Source: an uncultured Clostridia bacterium (lineage in GTDB: Bacteria > Bacillota > Clostridia > Oscillospirales > Ruminococcaceae). From it: a DNA stretch of 64,000 nucleotides. A model generated the notes under the pieces. The model saw nothing but the letters and a program-made list of their open reading frames with translations. It did not search any database and was not told where the DNA came from. A program made the position numbers and the translations under genes. Shown here piece after piece: positions 41,658 through 50,609 of the stretch (its first letter is position 1; every line of letters starts with the position of its first letter). The stretch covers positions 30,537 through 94,536 of the forward strand of contig CALXEL010000116.1 in NCBI GenBank assembly GCA_944387315.1, in the 5' to 3' direction.

Positions 41658-43844
41658 ATGACCTATACCATCCAGGATTTAATGGAAAAACTGATACAGA
41701 GTGGCAGACCTTATGATCTGGTAAAAATTCAATCTGCCTATGAGATGGCGAAGGTGGCCCATGAGGGCCAAACCAGGCGTTCGGGGGAACCCTATATTAT
41801 GCATCCCATTGCGGTGGCAATGATTTTGGTGGATTTGGGAATGGATACCGAGTGTATCGCCGCCGCTCTTCTCCATGACGTGGTGGAGGACACCCCCGTC
41901 AGCAGTGAGGAAGTAGAAAAACGCTTCGGCAAAGATGTTGCCCTGTTGGTGGAAGGTGTCACCAAACTGGGACAGATCCCCTTCTCCTCCCGGGAGGAGC
42001 AGCAGGCGGAAAATGTCCGTAAAATGCTGTTGGCTATGGCCCAGGATGTGCGGGTTATTATTATCAAATTGGCTGACCGGCTGCACAATATGCGCACATT
42101 GGGCGCCATGCCCGGGCAAAAGCAGCGGGATAAGGCACTGGAAACCATGGAGGTCTATGCTCCATTGGCTCACCGTCTAGGTATGAAAGGGGTTAAGGAG
42201 GAACTGGAGGACCTGGCCCTCAAGTTTCTGGACCCTGTGGCCTACAATGAGATTGAAAACCAGCTGGCTCTGCGCAAGGAGGAGCGGGAGAGCTTTTTGC
42301 AGCTGATTAAAGAGCGCCTCAACCACCGTTTGGAGCAGGAGGGGCACAAATATTATATTGAGGGACGGGTCAAGAGCATCTATGGCATTTACCGGAAGGT
42401 ATACATGCAGGGCCGGGCTTTTGATGAGATCTTTGATATCTATGCGGTTCGGGTGATTGTGGACACAGTTGTGGAATGTTATAACGTACTGGGAATTGTC
42501 CACGACATGTTCACCCCAATCCCCAACCGGTTTAAGGACTATATTTCCACACCCAAACAGAATATGTACCAGTCCCTGCACACAACGGTACTGGATAAAG
42601 AGGGAATTCCCTTTGAGATCCAGATCCGTACCTGGGATATGCACTATACAGCAGAGTACGGTATCGCCGCCCACTGGAAATACAAGGCAGGTATTGCCGG
42701 CAAGGACAAATTGGAAGAACGTCTGGCTTGGGTTCGGCAGCTGTTGGAGGCCCAAAAGGACAGCGACGATGTAGAGGACATTGTCCGCTCTATTAAAACC
42801 GATATCGCTCCCGAGGAAGTGTTTGTTTTTACCCCCAAGGGGGATGTGATTCGTCTGCCTATTGGTTCCACTGTCATAGATTTCGCCTATGCCATCCACT
42901 CTGAGGTAGGTAACCGTATGGTGGGCGCCAAGGTAGATGGCAGGATGGTTTCGCTGGACTTTGTGGTAAAAACCGGCATGATTGTAGAGGTTATCACCTC
43001 CAACGCCAAGGGCAATGGCCCCAGTCGTGACTGGATCAAGATGGTAAAAACCACCGAGGCCCGCAACAAGATACGCTCCTGGTTTAAGAAGGAAAAACGG
43101 GAAGAGAACGTAGCCCAGGGCCGGGAGGAGCTGGAACGGGAGTTCCGGCGCAATTTGATCAATCTCACCGACGCCCAGATGGAGTCCTTCCTGGCTGACC
43201 TTGCCAAGCGGCAGCATTACAACTCCACCGATGACTTTTTGGCGGCCATTGGATATGGGGGCATTTCCCTTTCCAAAATCATGCCTCGGGTCAAGGATGA
43301 CTATGTCCGGCTCTATCGCACCAGCGATCAGGATAAAATGGAAAGGGCCCTTCAGGCCCAAAAGCCCAAGCGGGAGAAAAAATCCTCCAGCGGGGTCATT
43401 GTGGAAGGGCTGGACAGCTGTCTGGTCAAGTTCGCCAAATGCTGTAATCCCTTGCCGGGAGATCCCATTGTTGGCTTTATTACCCGGGGATATGGAGTTT
43501 CCATCCATAAGCAGGACTGTGTCAATGTCACTGCCTCGATGAGTGATCCCACCCAGCGGGAGCGTTGGGTGCGGGCTGAGTGGGCCAAGACCACTACCAG
43601 GGAAACCTTTAAATCGTCCATTGAGATTTTGGCAGATGAGCGTAACGGGCTGTTGGCGGACATCAGTATTATTCTCAGCAATATGCATGTGCCCATTCAC
43701 TCGCTGTTGGCCAGAGAACTGAAGGATGGGCGGTCAATGGTTCAGATCACCCTGGGAATCAGCGATTTGGCACAGCTGAACAATATTATTTCCAATCTTC
43801 GCAAAATTGAAGGTGTTACTTCGGTGGAGCGAGCCAACCAGTAG
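41658..43844 (+). CDS. relA: Bifunctional (p)ppGpp synthetase/hydrolase
   Basis: This 728-residue protein has an N-terminal HD hydrolase domain (MHPIAVA and ALLHDVVEDT with H73-D74), synthetase domain (about 230-350, IYGIYRKVYMQG), TGS domain (about 390-450, VFVFTPKGDVIRLP), and a C-terminal ACT domain (about 655-728). Intact HD residues indicate it both makes and hydrolyses (p)ppGpp in response to ribosome stalling. The ATG lies 8 nt after GGGGAGG, just past the recJ stop. Confidence 0.95.
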   Translation: MTYTIQDLMEKLIQSGRPYDLVKIQSAYEMAKVAHEGQTRRSGEPYIMHPIAVAMILVDLGMDTECIAAALLHDVVEDTPVSSEEVEKRFGKDVALLVEGVTKLGQIPFSSREEQQAENVRKMLLAMAQDVRVIIIKLADRLHNMRTLGAMPGQKQRDKALETMEVYAPLAHRLGMKGVKEELEDLALKFLDPVAYNEIENQLALRKEERESFLQLIKERLNHRLEQEGHKYYIEGRVKSIYGIYRKVYMQGRAFDEIFDIYAVRVIVDTVVECYNVLGIVHDMFTPIPNRFKDYISTPKQNMYQSLHTTVLDKEGIPFEIQIRTWDMHYTAEYGIAAHWKYKAGIAGKDKLEERLAWVRQLLEAQKDSDDVEDIVRSIKTDIAPEEVFVFTPKGDVIRLPIGSTVIDFAYAIHSEVGNRMVGAKVDGRMVSLDFVVKTGMIVEVITSNAKGNGPSRDWIKMVKTTEARNKIRSWFKKEKREENVAQGREELEREFRRNLINLTDAQMESFLADLAKRQHYNSTDDFLAAIGYGGISLSKIMPRVKDDYVRLYRTSDQDKMERALQAQKPKREKKSSSGVIVEGLDSCLVKFAKCCNPLPGDPIVGFITRGYGVSIHKQDCVNVTASMSDPTQRERWVRAEWAKTTTRETFKSSIEILADERNGLLADISIILSNMHVPIHSLLARELKDGRSMVQITLGISDLAQLNNIISNLRKIEGVTSVERANQ

Positions 43845-43864
43845 CCCAAAAGGGAGGACATCAA

Positions 43865-44326
43865 ATGAAAGCGGTACTGCAGAGAGTAGCTCACGCTTCG
43901 GTTGCCATTGACGGGGAGGTCCATGGCGCTATACAGCAGGGGTATTTGATTTTGCTGGGTGTGACTACCCAGGACACAGAAAAAGAAATGGCCTATTTGG
44001 CTGATAAAATTGTAAACCTGCGGGTATTTGAGGACGATGAGGGCAAGATGAATCGTTCCATCCAGGACATTGGGGGAGAAATGCTGATTATTTCCCAATT
44101 TACCCTCTGTGCCAACGCCAGAAAGGGGAATCGTCCCTCTTTTATTGAGGCTGCACGGCCGGAACAGGCCATTCCCCTGTATGAGGGGTTTGTCCAGAGA
44201 ATGAGAGATAAGGGGATTTCCCGGGTGGAAACTGGTGTGTTTGGAGCCGAGATGAAAGTTTCTCTGCTCAACGATGGACCGGTGACCATTTTACTGGACA
44301 CCGATGAGATTATGCCGAAACACTGA
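43865..44326 (+). CDS. dtd: D-aminoacyl-tRNA deacylase
   Basis: This 153-residue protein is full-length Dtd: MKAVLQRVAHASV at the start, the catalytic SQFTLCA (about 78-84) and NDGPVTILLDT near the end containing the GP motif. It removes D-amino acids (and glycine) mischarged on tRNA. AGGGAGG precedes the ATG. Same-strand neighbour of relA, a common order in Firmicutes. Confidence 0.95.
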   Translation: MKAVLQRVAHASVAIDGEVHGAIQQGYLILLGVTTQDTEKEMAYLADKIVNLRVFEDDEGKMNRSIQDIGGEMLIISQFTLCANARKGNRPSFIEAARPEQAIPLYEGFVQRMRDKGISRVETGVFGAEMKVSLLNDGPVTILLDTDEIMPKH

Positions 44327-44345
44327 TTGCGACAGGAGGAAAACT

Positions 44346-44978
44346 ATGCAGATTTATACCATTCCCGTTGGATTGCTTCAAACCAACTGCTATATTGTGG
44401 CAAGTCAATCCCAAAACGCTGTGATTATTGATCCCGGTGCGGAGGGAGAGAGAATTGCCAAAGGGGTTAAGATGCTGGGAGTGACTCCCCGGTGTATTTT
44501 GCTGACCCATGGACATCACGATCATATCGGTGGAATCAAGCAGCTGCAAAAAGCTTATCCCGGACTGCCGGTCTGCATTGGGGAGGGGGACGCGGCTATG
44601 CTGCGGGACCCGGATAAAAACCTGGCCAATATGCGGTATAAGGATGCCCAGGAATATCTGGACCTGAAAGAGGACCGCTGCCTGAAAGATGGGGAACAGC
44701 TGGCGTTGGATGAGCTGGTCTTTACTGTCATCAACACCCCAGGCCACACCTCAGGGGGAGTGACCTATCGTTGCGATACTACCCTGTTCAGCGGCGATAC
44801 TCTGTTTTACAGAAGTGTTGGCCGTACCGACCTGTATGGGGGGGACTACGATACCATTGTGGCTTCGGTGCGACGGCTCTACGCTTTGGAAGGGGATTTT
44901 GATGTACTGCCCGGCCATGGAGAGCCCACCACCCTCTCCCAGGAGCGGGTATCCAACCCCTATGTGCGGGAAAAATAA
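44346..44978 (+). CDS. Metallo-beta-lactamase fold hydrolase
   Basis: This 210-residue MBL-fold protein has THGHHDHIGG (H55, H57, D59, H60), TPGHTSGG (about 135-142), the bridging aspartate in FSGDTLF (about 154-160) and the late PGHGEP histidine. It resembles the YcbL/glyoxalase-II-like subgroup that hydrolyses thioesters such as S-lactoylglutathione, but the substrate in bacteria lacking glutathione is unknown. GGAGG at 6-nt spacing fixes the ATG; an in-frame upstream ATG is in the dtd tail. Confidence 0.85.
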   Translation: MQIYTIPVGLLQTNCYIVASQSQNAVIIDPGAEGERIAKGVKMLGVTPRCILLTHGHHDHIGGIKQLQKAYPGLPVCIGEGDAAMLRDPDKNLANMRYKDAQEYLDLKEDRCLKDGEQLALDELVFTVINTPGHTSGGVTYRCDTTLFSGDTLFYRSVGRTDLYGGDYDTIVASVRRLYALEGDFDVLPGHGEPTTLSQERVSNPYVREK

Positions 44979-44979
44979 A

Positions 44980-45020
44980 GGAAAATCCCCGGTGGATTTT
45001 CCATCTGCGCCAATGGCGCA
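44980..45020 (+). other. Twin hairpins between MBL and hemZ genes
   Basis: GGAAAATCC/GGATTTTCC (44980-45002) is followed after 3 nt by TGCGCC/GGCGCA (45006-45020). Neither has a U-tract. They may stabilise or process the polycistronic RNA. Confidence 0.5.
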
Positions 45021-45040
45021 ATACAGCGGAGGCAAGTACT

Positions 45041-46510
45041 ATGAAGGTAATTTCGTCGGGGCATTCCTTTGCCTACGAAATGAGCTGTCTGACCATGCTC
45101 TTTTTTCCAGGGCGCAAGGTGGCCTTGGCAGATGAGCTACCTGAGTCGGACTATGTATATACCCAGCTTACAGAGCATAAAGATACCATCGAGCTGATTG
45201 TACAGGTGAACCTTTCCGGCACCCAGTATCAGGATAGGGAAACCCTGGAAGGCGGCACAACCCAGTGGGACTGTCAGCGGGCTTTGGGGGTGCTGGTTTA
45301 CAAGCTTCTCTCCCGGATCACCGGCCGCCATCCTCAGTGGGGAATTTTGACAGGTATCCGGCCTGTCAAGTTGATTCAGCGACGGGTGGATGAGGGAATG
45401 CCGGAGGAGGAGATTCGCCGGTATTTCCAGCAGGAGTGTTTGGTTTCCCCAGAAAAGATGGACTTGGCCATGGCTACCCAGAAAATGGAACACCAGATTC
45501 TTTCTCGCTCCACTCCGGACAGTTTCAGCCTATACATTTCCATCCCCTTTTGTCCCTCTCGCTGTTCCTACTGTTCCTTTGTCTCCCACTCCATTGAAAA
45601 GACTTTTCGTCTCATCGACCCCTATGTGGACGCTCTCTGCCGGGAGATCGATCTGACCGCCCATCTGGCTAAAGAGTTGGGACTGACCTTGCGTACCGTC
45701 TACTTTGGGGGAGGTACCCCCACTGCTATTTCGGCGGAACAGCTGGGCCGCTTGACCCGGCAGGTAGCCGGTTCCTTTGACCTGAGTCAGGTTTGGGAAT
45801 ACACCATAGAGGCGGGACGTCCCGACACCATTACCCGGGAAAAGCTCCAGGTGATTGCCCAGGCCGGGGTCAGCCGGATCAGTATCAACCCTCAGACCTT
45901 TAACGACTCTGTTTTGGAATATGTGGGGCGAAAACACACTTCCCAGGATACCTGCCGGGTATATGAAATGGCTCGGGATATGGGTTTTGCCAATATCAAC
46001 ATGGATTTGATCGCTGGACTGCCCACCGACACCCGGGAGGGATTTGAGCACTCCATCCAGGAGGTGCTGCGGCTGGCGCCGGAGAATGTAACAGTACATA
46101 CCCTTTCGGTAAAGCGGGCTGCGGATCTGGCGGCCTGCAGCATGGATCAATTGGCCCAGCAGGCGGAAAATGTTACATATATGGTAGATTATGCCGGACG
46201 GGCGCTGACCGGGTCTGGTTATGGGCCCTATTATTTGTACCGCCAGAAAAATACCCTGGACAATTTGGAAAATACCGGGTATTGCAAGCCGGGCTTTGAG
46301 GGACTTTATAACGTCTATATTATGGATGAGACCCATACCATTTTAGCCTGTGGAGCCGGCGCTGTGACCAAGCTGCGCCAACCGGGAGGCAAACAGATTG
46401 AGCGGGTGTTTAACTACAAGTTCCCGTATGAATATCTTTCAAAATTTGATGAGATCGTAAAACGGAAAGAGCAGGTGAAAGACTTTTATGAGAGATTTCC
46501 GATCCGATAA
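45041..46510 (+). CDS. hemZ: HemZ-like radical SAM coproporphyrinogen dehydrogenase
   Basis: This 489-residue radical-SAM protein has a 160-residue N-terminal extension characteristic of HemZ, then CPSRCSYC (C171, C175, C178) for the [4Fe-4S] cluster and YFGGGTPT (about 222-229). HemN relatives decarboxylate coproporphyrinogen III to protoporphyrinogen anaerobically, but HemZ activity is doubtful in heme-free clostridia; a role beyond heme is possible. GGAGG lies 8 nt before the ATG. Confidence 0.88.
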   Translation: MKVISSGHSFAYEMSCLTMLFFPGRKVALADELPESDYVYTQLTEHKDTIELIVQVNLSGTQYQDRETLEGGTTQWDCQRALGVLVYKLLSRITGRHPQWGILTGIRPVKLIQRRVDEGMPEEEIRRYFQQECLVSPEKMDLAMATQKMEHQILSRSTPDSFSLYISIPFCPSRCSYCSFVSHSIEKTFRLIDPYVDALCREIDLTAHLAKELGLTLRTVYFGGGTPTAISAEQLGRLTRQVAGSFDLSQVWEYTIEAGRPDTITREKLQVIAQAGVSRISINPQTFNDSVLEYVGRKHTSQDTCRVYEMARDMGFANINMDLIAGLPTDTREGFEHSIQEVLRLAPENVTVHTLSVKRAADLAACSMDQLAQQAENVTYMVDYAGRALTGSGYGPYYLYRQKNTLDNLENTGYCKPGFEGLYNVYIMDETHTILACGAGAVTKLRQPGGKQIERVFNYKFPYEYLSKFDEIVKRKEQVKDFYERFPIR

Positions 46511-47426
46511 CTTCCAGGAGATGGATGTGGCCGAGATCAACCAGCTGGCCCAGTCCGATCCCCGGCAGCTGGTGGAGCTTTCTGAGGCCAACTACCGGCT
46601 CCAGGTGGATGAGGTGACCGACAAGATATTGGCTGCCGGCGGACAGTACCGTATTATTTTGTTGGCTGGCCCCTCTGGTTCAGGCAAGACCACCACAGCG
46701 GAAAAATTGGCTGAGAGCCTGCGGGCCAAAGGCGCCGGGGCAGAGGTGATGTCCCTGGACAACTTCTTTAAAAACCATGAGGAATATCCCATTCTGCCAG
46801 ATGGTACCCGGGATTTTGAATCGGTTTACGCGCTGGATATTGACCGGATTCACTACTGCTTGGGTCAGCTTTTAGAGGAGGGACACTCCACCTTTCCAGT
46901 TTTTGATTTTTATACCACCCGACGGGCGCCGGAAGGGGTGGAAATCTCTCTGGAGGAGGGAGAGGTGCTCATTGTGGAAGGAATCCACGCTCTGAACCCT
47001 CTGCTGCGGGAAACACTGCCTCAAGAGTATCTACTCAAACTCTATGTCAGTGTGGGGACCTGCTATGTATGGCAGGGGGAGAGGGTGCTCTCTCCCCAGG
47101 GAATCCGTCTCATGCGCCGTATGGTGCGGGATAACAATTTCCGCAACTACCTTCCTATACAGACCATGTCCCGCTGGGCCCGGGTTTTGGAGGGAGAACA
47201 GGAGTTTATCTATCCCTTCCGGGACGACGCGGATCTTGTGATTGATTCCTCCATCTACTATGAGCCCTGTGTATTTCATCAGCATTTGCTGCCCCTGTTG
47301 GCCCCAAAGGAGTCGGGGGAGTACGCAGAACAGATTCAAGGCTTTTTTGATGCTTTGGGGCTGTTTTGTGAAATAGATAAGGAATATATTCCGGCAGATA
47401 CCCTGTTGCGAGAATTTATCGGATAG
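46488..47426 (+). CDS. Uridine kinase-like nucleoside kinase
   Basis: This 312-residue protein has a P-loop LAGPSGSGKTTT (59-70) after a short N-terminal region, SLDNFFKN, and IVEGIHALNP (about 163-172), as in uridine/cytidine kinase Udk and phosphoribulokinase relatives. The extra C-terminal region is longer than Udk (about 210). Phosphorylation of uridine is the likely activity, but this long class is not well characterised. Its start overlaps hemZ by 23 nt. Confidence 0.82.
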   Translation: MRDFRSDNFQEMDVAEINQLAQSDPRQLVELSEANYRLQVDEVTDKILAAGGQYRIILLAGPSGSGKTTTAEKLAESLRAKGAGAEVMSLDNFFKNHEEYPILPDGTRDFESVYALDIDRIHYCLGQLLEEGHSTFPVFDFYTTRRAPEGVEISLEEGEVLIVEGIHALNPLLRETLPQEYLLKLYVSVGTCYVWQGERVLSPQGIRLMRRMVRDNNFRNYLPIQTMSRWARVLEGEQEFIYPFRDDADLVIDSSIYYEPCVFHQHLLPLLAPKESGEYAEQIQGFFDALGLFCEIDKEYIPADTLLREFIG

Positions 47427-47451
47427 AGTGTGGGGTCTGACAGGTTAAAGA

Positions 47452-47480
47452 TTGAAAAATATGCCATGATAAGCTATAAT
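47452..47480 (+). promoter_or_regulatory. Promoter of the zinc-ribbon gene
   Basis: TTGAAA (47452-47457), 17-nt spacer, TATAAT (47475-47480). A leader of about 105 nt follows, G-rich, without a recognised fold. Confidence 0.8.
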
Positions 47481-47594
47481 AAGAACGATAGCCTGGTCAT
47501 GGGAAGTGGATGCAGGCTCCCCGTTCCCAAATCTGCGCCGTAGGGGGAATTTTGGGGGAAGAGAATACCGCTTTCGGCGGCGGAGGAGAGACAG

Positions 47595-48047
47595 ATGGGT
47601 AGATTTGACGATTTTTTAAATAAAGCCAAAACTGTAGCCAATGTGGCTGGGAAAAAGACCGGAGAAATGGTGGAGCTCAGCAAGCTGAAATTGCAGGCGG
47701 TACAGCTCAATGGGGATATTCAGAAGAGCTATGAGCGTTTAGGCGCCATTGTCTATGAGCAGGAAAAAACCGGGACCGACAACTCGGATCTGATCCGGGT
47801 GTGCATTTCTGAAATTGACGCTTTGCTGGTTGCCCTTAACGAGCTCAATGATAAAATTGCTGACAGCAAAACCTCGGTGAAGTGTCCCAACTGTGGGGCT
47901 GGCAATCCAGCGGAATCGGTATTTTGTTCCCGGTGTGGTTCAACCCTGGTTGCCCACGACTATGGCAAAGAGGTTTCCATAGAGGTGGAACCTGTAAGTA
48001 CAGCCGCTGATTTCCATGTGGAAGATCAGAACCCCACCCAGAAGTAA
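47595..48047 (+). CDS. Zinc-ribbon coiled-coil protein of unknown function
   Basis: This 150-residue protein has a helical, probably coiled-coil region (about 1-92) that resembles small cell-envelope or stress-associated proteins, followed by a zinc ribbon CPNCGAGNPAESVFCSRCGS (C97, C100, C111, C114) and an acidic tail. No enzymatic signature. GGAGGAGAG precedes the ATG. Function unknown. Confidence 0.7.
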   Translation: MGRFDDFLNKAKTVANVAGKKTGEMVELSKLKLQAVQLNGDIQKSYERLGAIVYEQEKTGTDNSDLIRVCISEIDALLVALNELNDKIADSKTSVKCPNCGAGNPAESVFCSRCGSTLVAHDYGKEVSIEVEPVSTAADFHVEDQNPTQK

Positions 48048-48059
48048 TGAAGCTATGAG

Positions 48060-48090
48060 GCCCTGCTGTTTTATACAGCGGGGCTTTTTT
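48060..48090 (+). terminator. Terminator of the zinc-ribbon gene
   Basis: Stem GCCCTGCTGT/ACAGCGGGGC with one G-T pair and a 5-nt loop, then six T. Confidence 0.85.
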
Positions 48091-48132
48091 ATTCCCTTTC
48101 AGAGAAGTAACAAAACAAAAAGGAGAGACAAA

Positions 48133-48744
48133 ATGAAATTAAAATGGATGGGCCGATATACCTCGCCGGAGCAGCTGCCAGTCAGCCAGCTTCCCCCTAA
48201 CGCCGTCCAGTATGCGGAGCCGGAGGATCTGTCCCAGCTGGTCAAACAGGCAATGGGTTATCTGGTCCTACCGGTTTTGCTTACAGCTGCGGCACTGATT
48301 CTCAAAAGACTGGGGGCGGGGCACTGGGACTTTCTGCCCTCGCTGGGAAGCTTTGTGGCAGGGGTGGTACTCTCGTTGGTAGGTATCTTACCCCATGAGC
48401 TGCTACATGGCCTCTGCTATCCCAGGGATGCCCAGGTACAGCTCTGGGTTTCCCCAAAGGACTCAGCGGCCTTTGTCACCTGTACTCAACCTGTCAGCAA
48501 AATACGCTTTTTATGGATGTGCGCCGCCCCCAATGTGGTTTTAGGGCTTTTGCCTTTGCTAATATGGGTTCTGCTGCCCCATTGGGTGGGGTTTGCCTCA
48601 CAGCTGGTTTTGGTGTTTGGGGCAGCCAGCCTGATGAATGGGGTAGGGGACTATCTCAATATCCATTTGACCCTCTCTCAGGTCCCTAGGGGCGCTATAG
48701 TGCAAAACTCGGGTTTTCACACCTACTGGTATTTGGCCCAGTGA
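48133..48744 (+). CDS. DUF3267 membrane protein with HExxH motif
   Basis: This 203-residue protein has about four transmembrane segments and the metalloprotease-like motif PHELLHG (H88-E89-x-x-H92) at the end of the second. DUF3267 proteins resemble small integral zinc proteases such as YfjQ/YnzE-like, but no substrate is known. The chosen ATG has AAGGAGAG 7 nt upstream; a longer frame would start inside the preceding gene. Confidence 0.75.
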   Translation: MKLKWMGRYTSPEQLPVSQLPPNAVQYAEPEDLSQLVKQAMGYLVLPVLLTAAALILKRLGAGHWDFLPSLGSFVAGVVLSLVGILPHELLHGLCYPRDAQVQLWVSPKDSAAFVTCTQPVSKIRFLWMCAAPNVVLGLLPLLIWVLLPHWVGFASQLVLVFGAASLMNGVGDYLNIHLTLSQVPRGAIVQNSGFHTYWYLAQ

Positions 48745-48752
48745 TGGGTTGG

Positions 48753-48781
48753 GCATAATTGCGCCTGCCGGTCCATACTTA
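48753..48781 (+). promoter_or_regulatory. Sigma-E-like promoter of spoVB
   Basis: GCATAAT (48753-48759), 14-nt spacer, CATACTTA (48774-48781) match the sporulation sigma-E pattern (ATA-rich -35, CATAC -10). A TACTTA/TAAGTA hairpin follows at 48776-48793. In Bacillus spoVB is sigma-E-dependent, supporting the reading. Confidence 0.5.
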
Positions 48782-48816
48782 TGAAAATAAGTACAGGGAC
48801 AGGAAGGTGAATCCAT

Positions 48817-50559
48817 TTGAGGCAGCAGCGGCATCAAAGTGTATTACATGGCGCGGTTATTTTAATGACTGCCGCTCTGGTTGTAAAGGTGATTGGGGCT
48901 CTCTATAAAATCCCTCTCACACAACTGTTGGGCGGCACTGGTATGGGCTATTTTATGACAGCTTTTGGCCTGTTTCATCCGGTACATGCATTGGCGGTAG
49001 CGGGGATTCCAGTGGCCATTTCCAAACTGGTATCCGAAAATATGGCCAAAGGCCGTCCTAGGGACGCAAAACGGGTGTTCCACCTTTCGGTGTGTATTCT
49101 TACGGTAACCGGCCTATTGGGTACGGGGATTCTTTTTGTATTTCATGAGCCTTTGGCAAGACTGGTGGGAAACCGGCAAGCAGCCTTTTGTCTGGTGGCC
49201 ATTGCGCCAGCCCTCTTTTTTGGATGCATTGTATCGGCGTTCCGGGGATACTATGAAGGAATGCGCAACATGTATCCTACGGCGATTTCTCAGGTGTTGG
49301 AAGCGGTGATGCGTTTAGCCACCGGGATTTTGCTGGCTCAGTGGGTCATTGGGGAGGGGTACCGTCAGTTTGAGACACAAGGCGTGGTGTTTGGTACCGC
49401 TGTGTCCACGCTGGAGCAGGCCGCCGAAATCATTTTGCCCTACGGGGCTGCGGGCGCTATAGGGGGCGTGACCTTTGGAGATCTGGCTGGCGCCCTATTT
49501 TTGCTGTTGCGATATCTGTGGGGAAAACTCTCTGGAGAAGATATCAGGAGGGCTGGCGCTCCCCTGCCAATTTCTCTAAAGGAGACAGCGGGAAAAATCT
49601 TTTCCATCTCTCTGCCGGTTTGTATCGGAGGGCTGATCCTCAATCTTATGGGTTTGGCGGACTTGATGTCGGTGATGAACCGTCTGGCTGTGGCTTTACA
49701 GAGGGATTCCGGTTTGATCTATAAAATGTACCAGGGGCTGATTCCCCAGTCTTTGACCATTGATCAGGTGCCCAATTATCTCTATGGCTCCTACACCGGT
49801 TTGGCTATGACTATCTATGGCATTGTGCCAGCGGTCACTGGGGCCTTTGGGGTCAGCGCCCTGCCTGCCATTTCCTCTGCCTGGTCGGTGCGCAATGTGG
49901 GCAAAACCAGACGCTGTATCGAGTCGGTTTTGCGCCTGACCGCCATGATCGCTTTCCCAGCCGGCATGGGAATCTATGCTTTGAGCCAGCCCATTTTAAA
50001 CCTGCTTTTTGCTTCCCGCCCCCAGGAAGTGGCTATCGCGGCGCCTCTGCTGCAAATTTTAGGCATCGCGGTAATTTTTTCTTCCATGTCTGCCCCCATT
50101 GGCAGTATGCTCCAGGGAATTGGCCGCCCAGATTTGCCGGTAAAACTCATGGTGCTGGGTGGTGCTGCCAAGCTGTTGGGCAATTTTATATTTGTAGCGG
50201 TGCCTTCGATCAATATTATGGCAGCTCCTTGGGGAAATCTGCTGTGCTTTGTGTGGATTGACTGTGTGGGGATTTTGCTTCTGTGCCACGCTACAGAGGT
50301 GCCCCTGGGGATTTGGCAGGTATTTGGAAAACCTATGATGGCTGGTGTTTGTTGTGGGTGTGGAGCTTGGGCAGCCTATGGCCTCCTTTCCCGGCAAATC
50401 GCTCCCAGTGTCGCCACCCTGCTCTCTATTGCCATTGGGGGAGCTTGTTACCTTTTGGTTTTACTGCTGCTGAAAACCATTACCCGGGAGGACCTTTTTA
50501 TGGTACCAGGGGGAGAAAAAGTTGCTAAAATACTTGAAAAATTTTCGCTTTTAGGGTAA
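48817..50559 (+). CDS. spoVB: SpoVB/MurJ-family flippase
   Basis: This 580-residue protein has about 14 transmembrane helices of the MOP flippase fold. Landmarks are GGTGMGYFMTAFGLF near residue 40, AFRGYYEGMRNMYPTA (about 140), and GVSALPAISSAW (about 345) typical of SpoVB. It exports lipid II or related precursors and is needed for spore cortex in Bacillus. The TTG start follows AAGGTGA; no ATG alternative exists. It opens the spoVB-mazG-hup-yabO-yabPQ-divIC-yabR cluster. Confidence 0.87.
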   Translation: MRQQRHQSVLHGAVILMTAALVVKVIGALYKIPLTQLLGGTGMGYFMTAFGLFHPVHALAVAGIPVAISKLVSENMAKGRPRDAKRVFHLSVCILTVTGLLGTGILFVFHEPLARLVGNRQAAFCLVAIAPALFFGCIVSAFRGYYEGMRNMYPTAISQVLEAVMRLATGILLAQWVIGEGYRQFETQGVVFGTAVSTLEQAAEIILPYGAAGAIGGVTFGDLAGALFLLLRYLWGKLSGEDIRRAGAPLPISLKETAGKIFSISLPVCIGGLILNLMGLADLMSVMNRLAVALQRDSGLIYKMYQGLIPQSLTIDQVPNYLYGSYTGLAMTIYGIVPAVTGAFGVSALPAISSAWSVRNVGKTRRCIESVLRLTAMIAFPAGMGIYALSQPILNLLFASRPQEVAIAAPLLQILGIAVIFSSMSAPIGSMLQGIGRPDLPVKLMVLGGAAKLLGNFIFVAVPSINIMAAPWGNLLCFVWIDCVGILLLCHATEVPLGIWQVFGKPMMAGVCCGCGAWAAYGLLSRQIAPSVATLLSIAIGGACYLLVLLLLKTITREDLFMVPGGEKVAKILEKFSLLG

Positions 50560-50609
50560 TATAAATGTTGCTGTCATGCTGAAAAATTTAGGAAACAAGG
50601 GAAGTTGCC

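Noticed and set aside
42177..43700. Long antisense frame opposite relA
   Set aside because: Shadow of relA; sequence is low in motif content and lacks a promoter or ribosome site.
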